From positions 1 to 7,720 of the forward strand of contig PBFV01000040.1 in assembly GCA_002718935.1 (NCBI GenBank): 7,720 bases of DNA. The letters run 5' to 3'. Source of the stretch: Verrucomicrobiales bacterium (GTDB lineage Bacteria > Verrucomicrobiota > Verrucomicrobiia > Limisphaerales > UBA1100). Below are positions 6,145 to 7,720 of the stretch, in pieces. The position numbers and the translations under genes are program-made. Position 1 is the first letter of the stretch, and the number at the start of each line of letters is the position of its first letter. The notes beneath the pieces are model-generated. The model was not told the origin of the DNA. It did no database searches and saw nothing but the letters and a program-made list of their open reading frames with translations.

Positions 6145-7268
6145 GCAGGTTTGGCCACGATGGAAATGAGGGTTTTTTGCAACACCAACGTGTCATCCAA
6201 CGAACTGGACACGAGCCGTCGGTTGCAGTGCATGAGGGCCTCGAGCGCGTGAACCAGCTCAGTGCGCGTGTAGTTGGCGGCCTGCCGTGTGGCGTTGAAC
6301 AGTACATACGGATGCAAGCCAAGCGGGCTGATTCGGCGGTCGCCGGGAAACAGGTCCACCGGCAGCAAATCAATCTGCGGCTTGAATTGCGGGAAAGCCC
6401 GCGCTGGCTTGAGCAGTCCGGCATCGATCAGTGACCTGGCCATGAGCATGGCGCGGGTCTTGCTGACCAGCCCGGCCACAAGGCCGATGACCGAGCGTTT
6501 CTTGTCGGTCTTGGCCGCCCATAATTCCTCGTCGAGCCGTTGCAGCACCGTTTGCAAATTGCGATCGCCCAACGCATCTCCCAGCGCGAAGGCCTTGGCA
6601 TGTTTACCCTCGATGACAATGGCGCGCACGGCGGCGGTGGTCACCTTGGGGTCATCGCCCACGTAGGTGGCCACTTTGTTGCACTCGTTAATGAGCGCGG
6701 CGGAATCGGGCCCGACCATTTGCACCAGCTCACTGACGGCGCCGTAGTCGGTTTGTTTCTTGAGCGCCTTGAAGCGGGCATTCACAACCTGTTCGGCTTT
6801 CACCTGCCAATCACGGTCATCCACGCTCAAGGCCTCAAAGGCTTCGGCATGGCCCGCCTTGGAAACGGTTTTGTAAAAAGTCTTTCGCTTATCGCATTTG
6901 CCGGCGCTGATGAGCAGCTGCACGCCGTTCCATTCGAAGGTTTTGAGCAGCGCGGCCAGATCGGCGAGGCCGGTGCTTACGTCGGTGGCCTTGGCGGTGC
7001 GGTCATCACCCAAGAAATTACAGTCCTTGAACCAAACGACTTTGCCGGTGCCGAAAAAAGGAAGCGTCTCGAGGGCCTCGCGCAACCGGCCCAGGGCGCG
7101 GACGGCTTCACCGGCATTGGCTGCGGCCGCCTCCACAATCTCATGGTCCTCACCGCCCATGGCCTCGCACCAGCCTTGGTTGATTTGCCGGGCGCGGCGT
7201 GAAACCGCGAAGTCGTCATCCCCATGAATCAGGGCAAGGGGCCCCTCGGGCAGTGTGGCCTTACTCAT
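6141..7268 (-). CDS. holA: DNA polymerase III delta subunit (clamp loader)
   Basis: A 375-residue protein of the length usual for delta. It opens the beta sliding clamp as part of the clamp-loader complex in replication. Features in order: an N-terminal AAA+-like region beginning with LALIHGDDDFAVSRRARQI (11-29), the delta counterpart of the 'YLLYGDE.FL' opening and lacking a Walker A, as expected for delta; WNGVQLLISAGKCDKRKTFY (113-132); ALINECNKVATYVGD (191-205), matching the 'L..E..KLA.Y.GD' segment; AFALGDALGDRNL (227-239); and the C-terminal collar region with RSVIGLVAGLVSKTRAML (258-275) and LHPYVLFNATRQAANYTRTE (318-337). I chose ATG at 7268: it gives the family's normal N-terminus, whereas the open frame continuing upstream to 7436 overlaps the preceding gene. 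The start overlaps that gene's stop by 8 bases (ATGAGTAA), and its own stop overlaps the STAS start by 4. Confidence 0.88.
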   Translation of the reverse strand: MSKATLPEGPLALIHGDDDFAVSRRARQINQGWCEAMGGEDHEIVEAAAANAGEAVRALGRLREALETLPFFGTGKVVWFKDCNFLGDDRTAKATDVSTGLADLAALLKTFEWNGVQLLISAGKCDKRKTFYKTVSKAGHAEAFEALSVDDRDWQVKAEQVVNARFKALKKQTDYGAVSELVQMVGPDSAALINECNKVATYVGDDPKVTTAAVRAIVIEGKHAKAFALGDALGDRNLQTVLQRLDEELWAAKTDKKRSVIGLVAGLVSKTRAMLMARSLIDAGLLKPARAFPQFKPQIDLLPVDLFPGDRRISPLGLHPYVLFNATRQAANYTRTELVHALEALMHCNRRLVSSSLDDTLVLQKTLISIVAKPA

Positions 7269-7719
7269 CGTCTGGATTCTCGGGCCCTTCGTTGATCTGC
7301 TCGAGCACCTCGGACATGTCCTCCACCTCCTCAAACAGCGAGGTGGTGACGTACACGGGAATTTTTTGCGCGCAAGCCACGGCGAGGCAGTCACTGGGCC
7401 GGGCGTCCAGCTCCACGATTTTGGTGCCCAGCTCATTTTCCATCTTGAGAATCATCCGCGCGAAATAGGTGGAGTTTTTCAGCTCCGTAATCACCACGCG
7501 TTCGACGTTGATGCCGAAGCCTTGAAACACGTGCGTGAGCAGATCGTGCGTGAGCGGACGTTCCTTGGGGGCATCACGCAGGAAATTGCCGATCACCTGC
7601 GCCATGTTGGTCTCGACCTGAATGATGAAAACCTTTTCGTCGTTGCCGAGGAAAATGGCTGCGCCCGAGTGGGCCGGCACTATGCCGCGAACCTGAACCA
7701 GCGTGACATCCGTGTTCAC
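7261..7719 (-). CDS. Bifunctional nuclease family protein (DUF151)
   Basis: About 152 residues are visible. Family hallmarks are FLGNDEKVFII (23-33), ERPLTHDLL (53-61), VERVVITELKNSTYFARM (72-89) and the signature LDARPSDCLAVACAQKIPVYV (104-124). The Ala that commonly follows 'RPSD' is Cys here. The DUF151 family is named for plant proteins reported to have DNase and RNase activity; the bacterial role is poorly defined. After residue 124 there is an acidic tail (FEEVEDMSEVLEQI, then ENPDDE). The start is taken as GTG at 7719 because relatives often begin with a short 'MN.DV.' stretch just before this domain, but only one more base is visible, so the gene may extend beyond the window. It leads a probable operon with holA and the STAS gene. 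Confidence 0.85.
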   Translation of the reverse strand: MNTDVTLVQVRGIVPAHSGAAIFLGNDEKVFIIQVETNMAQVIGNFLRDAPKERPLTHDLLTHVFQGFGINVERVVITELKNSTYFARMILKMENELGTKIVELDARPSDCLAVACAQKIPVYVTTSLFEEVEDMSEVLEQINEGPENPDDE

Positions 7720-7720
7720 C

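Noticed and set aside
6540..7202. A 220-codon open frame on the + strand inside holA
   Set aside because: It is antisense to a well-supported delta subunit gene, with a His/Gly-rich translation and no family resemblance.

Overview
The window looks like an ordinary chromosomal segment of a GC-rich bacterium, most likely a member of the Verrucomicrobiota or a relative in the PVC group. The reasons are the secreted PQQ-like beta-propeller proteins that begin with a 'DWPQ(F/W)RGPNRDGVSP' block after the signal peptide (a style common in Planctomycetes and Verrucomicrobia), the DUF151 nuclease-family protein beside a divergent DNA polymerase III delta subunit, and the general lack of Shine-Dalgarno sequences. 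This assignment is by recognition of protein style, not by a database search.

Left half (3-3425, + strand): four genes read rightward. They are the C-terminal part of an HscB-like/J-domain co-chaperone (cut by the window edge), a small three-helix membrane protein of the DUF2784 type one base behind it, and two tandem paralogous exported beta-propeller proteins of about 400 residues. A clean intrinsic terminator at 3397-3423 closes this group. The two propeller genes are only 39 bases apart and are probably co-transcribed, but they differ clearly in codon choice.

Centre (3426-5447, - strand): a complete Rep/PcrA/UvrD-type superfamily 1A DNA helicase of 673 residues, convergent with the propeller genes. 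Just upstream of it, on the + strand, is a short frame (5446-5622) that resembles only the C-terminal end of a DUF2059 protein. It is probably a gene remnant, and its possible start codon overlaps the helicase start in the sequence CATG.

Right part (5665-7719, - strand): three tightly overlapping genes read leftward, a bifunctional-nuclease (DUF151) family protein, then holA (DNA polymerase III delta subunit, clamp loader), then a STAS-domain anti-sigma-factor-antagonist-like protein. The overlaps (8 bases and 4 bases) imply translational coupling. Replication and repair functions (helicase, delta subunit) dominate the right two-thirds; the left third is a chaperone fragment plus envelope or periplasmic proteins.

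I found no RNA genes, CRISPR arrays, insertion sequences or phage genes. No gene-free stretch exceeds 60 bases. I see no convincing sign of a new multi-gene system; the findings below are modest.
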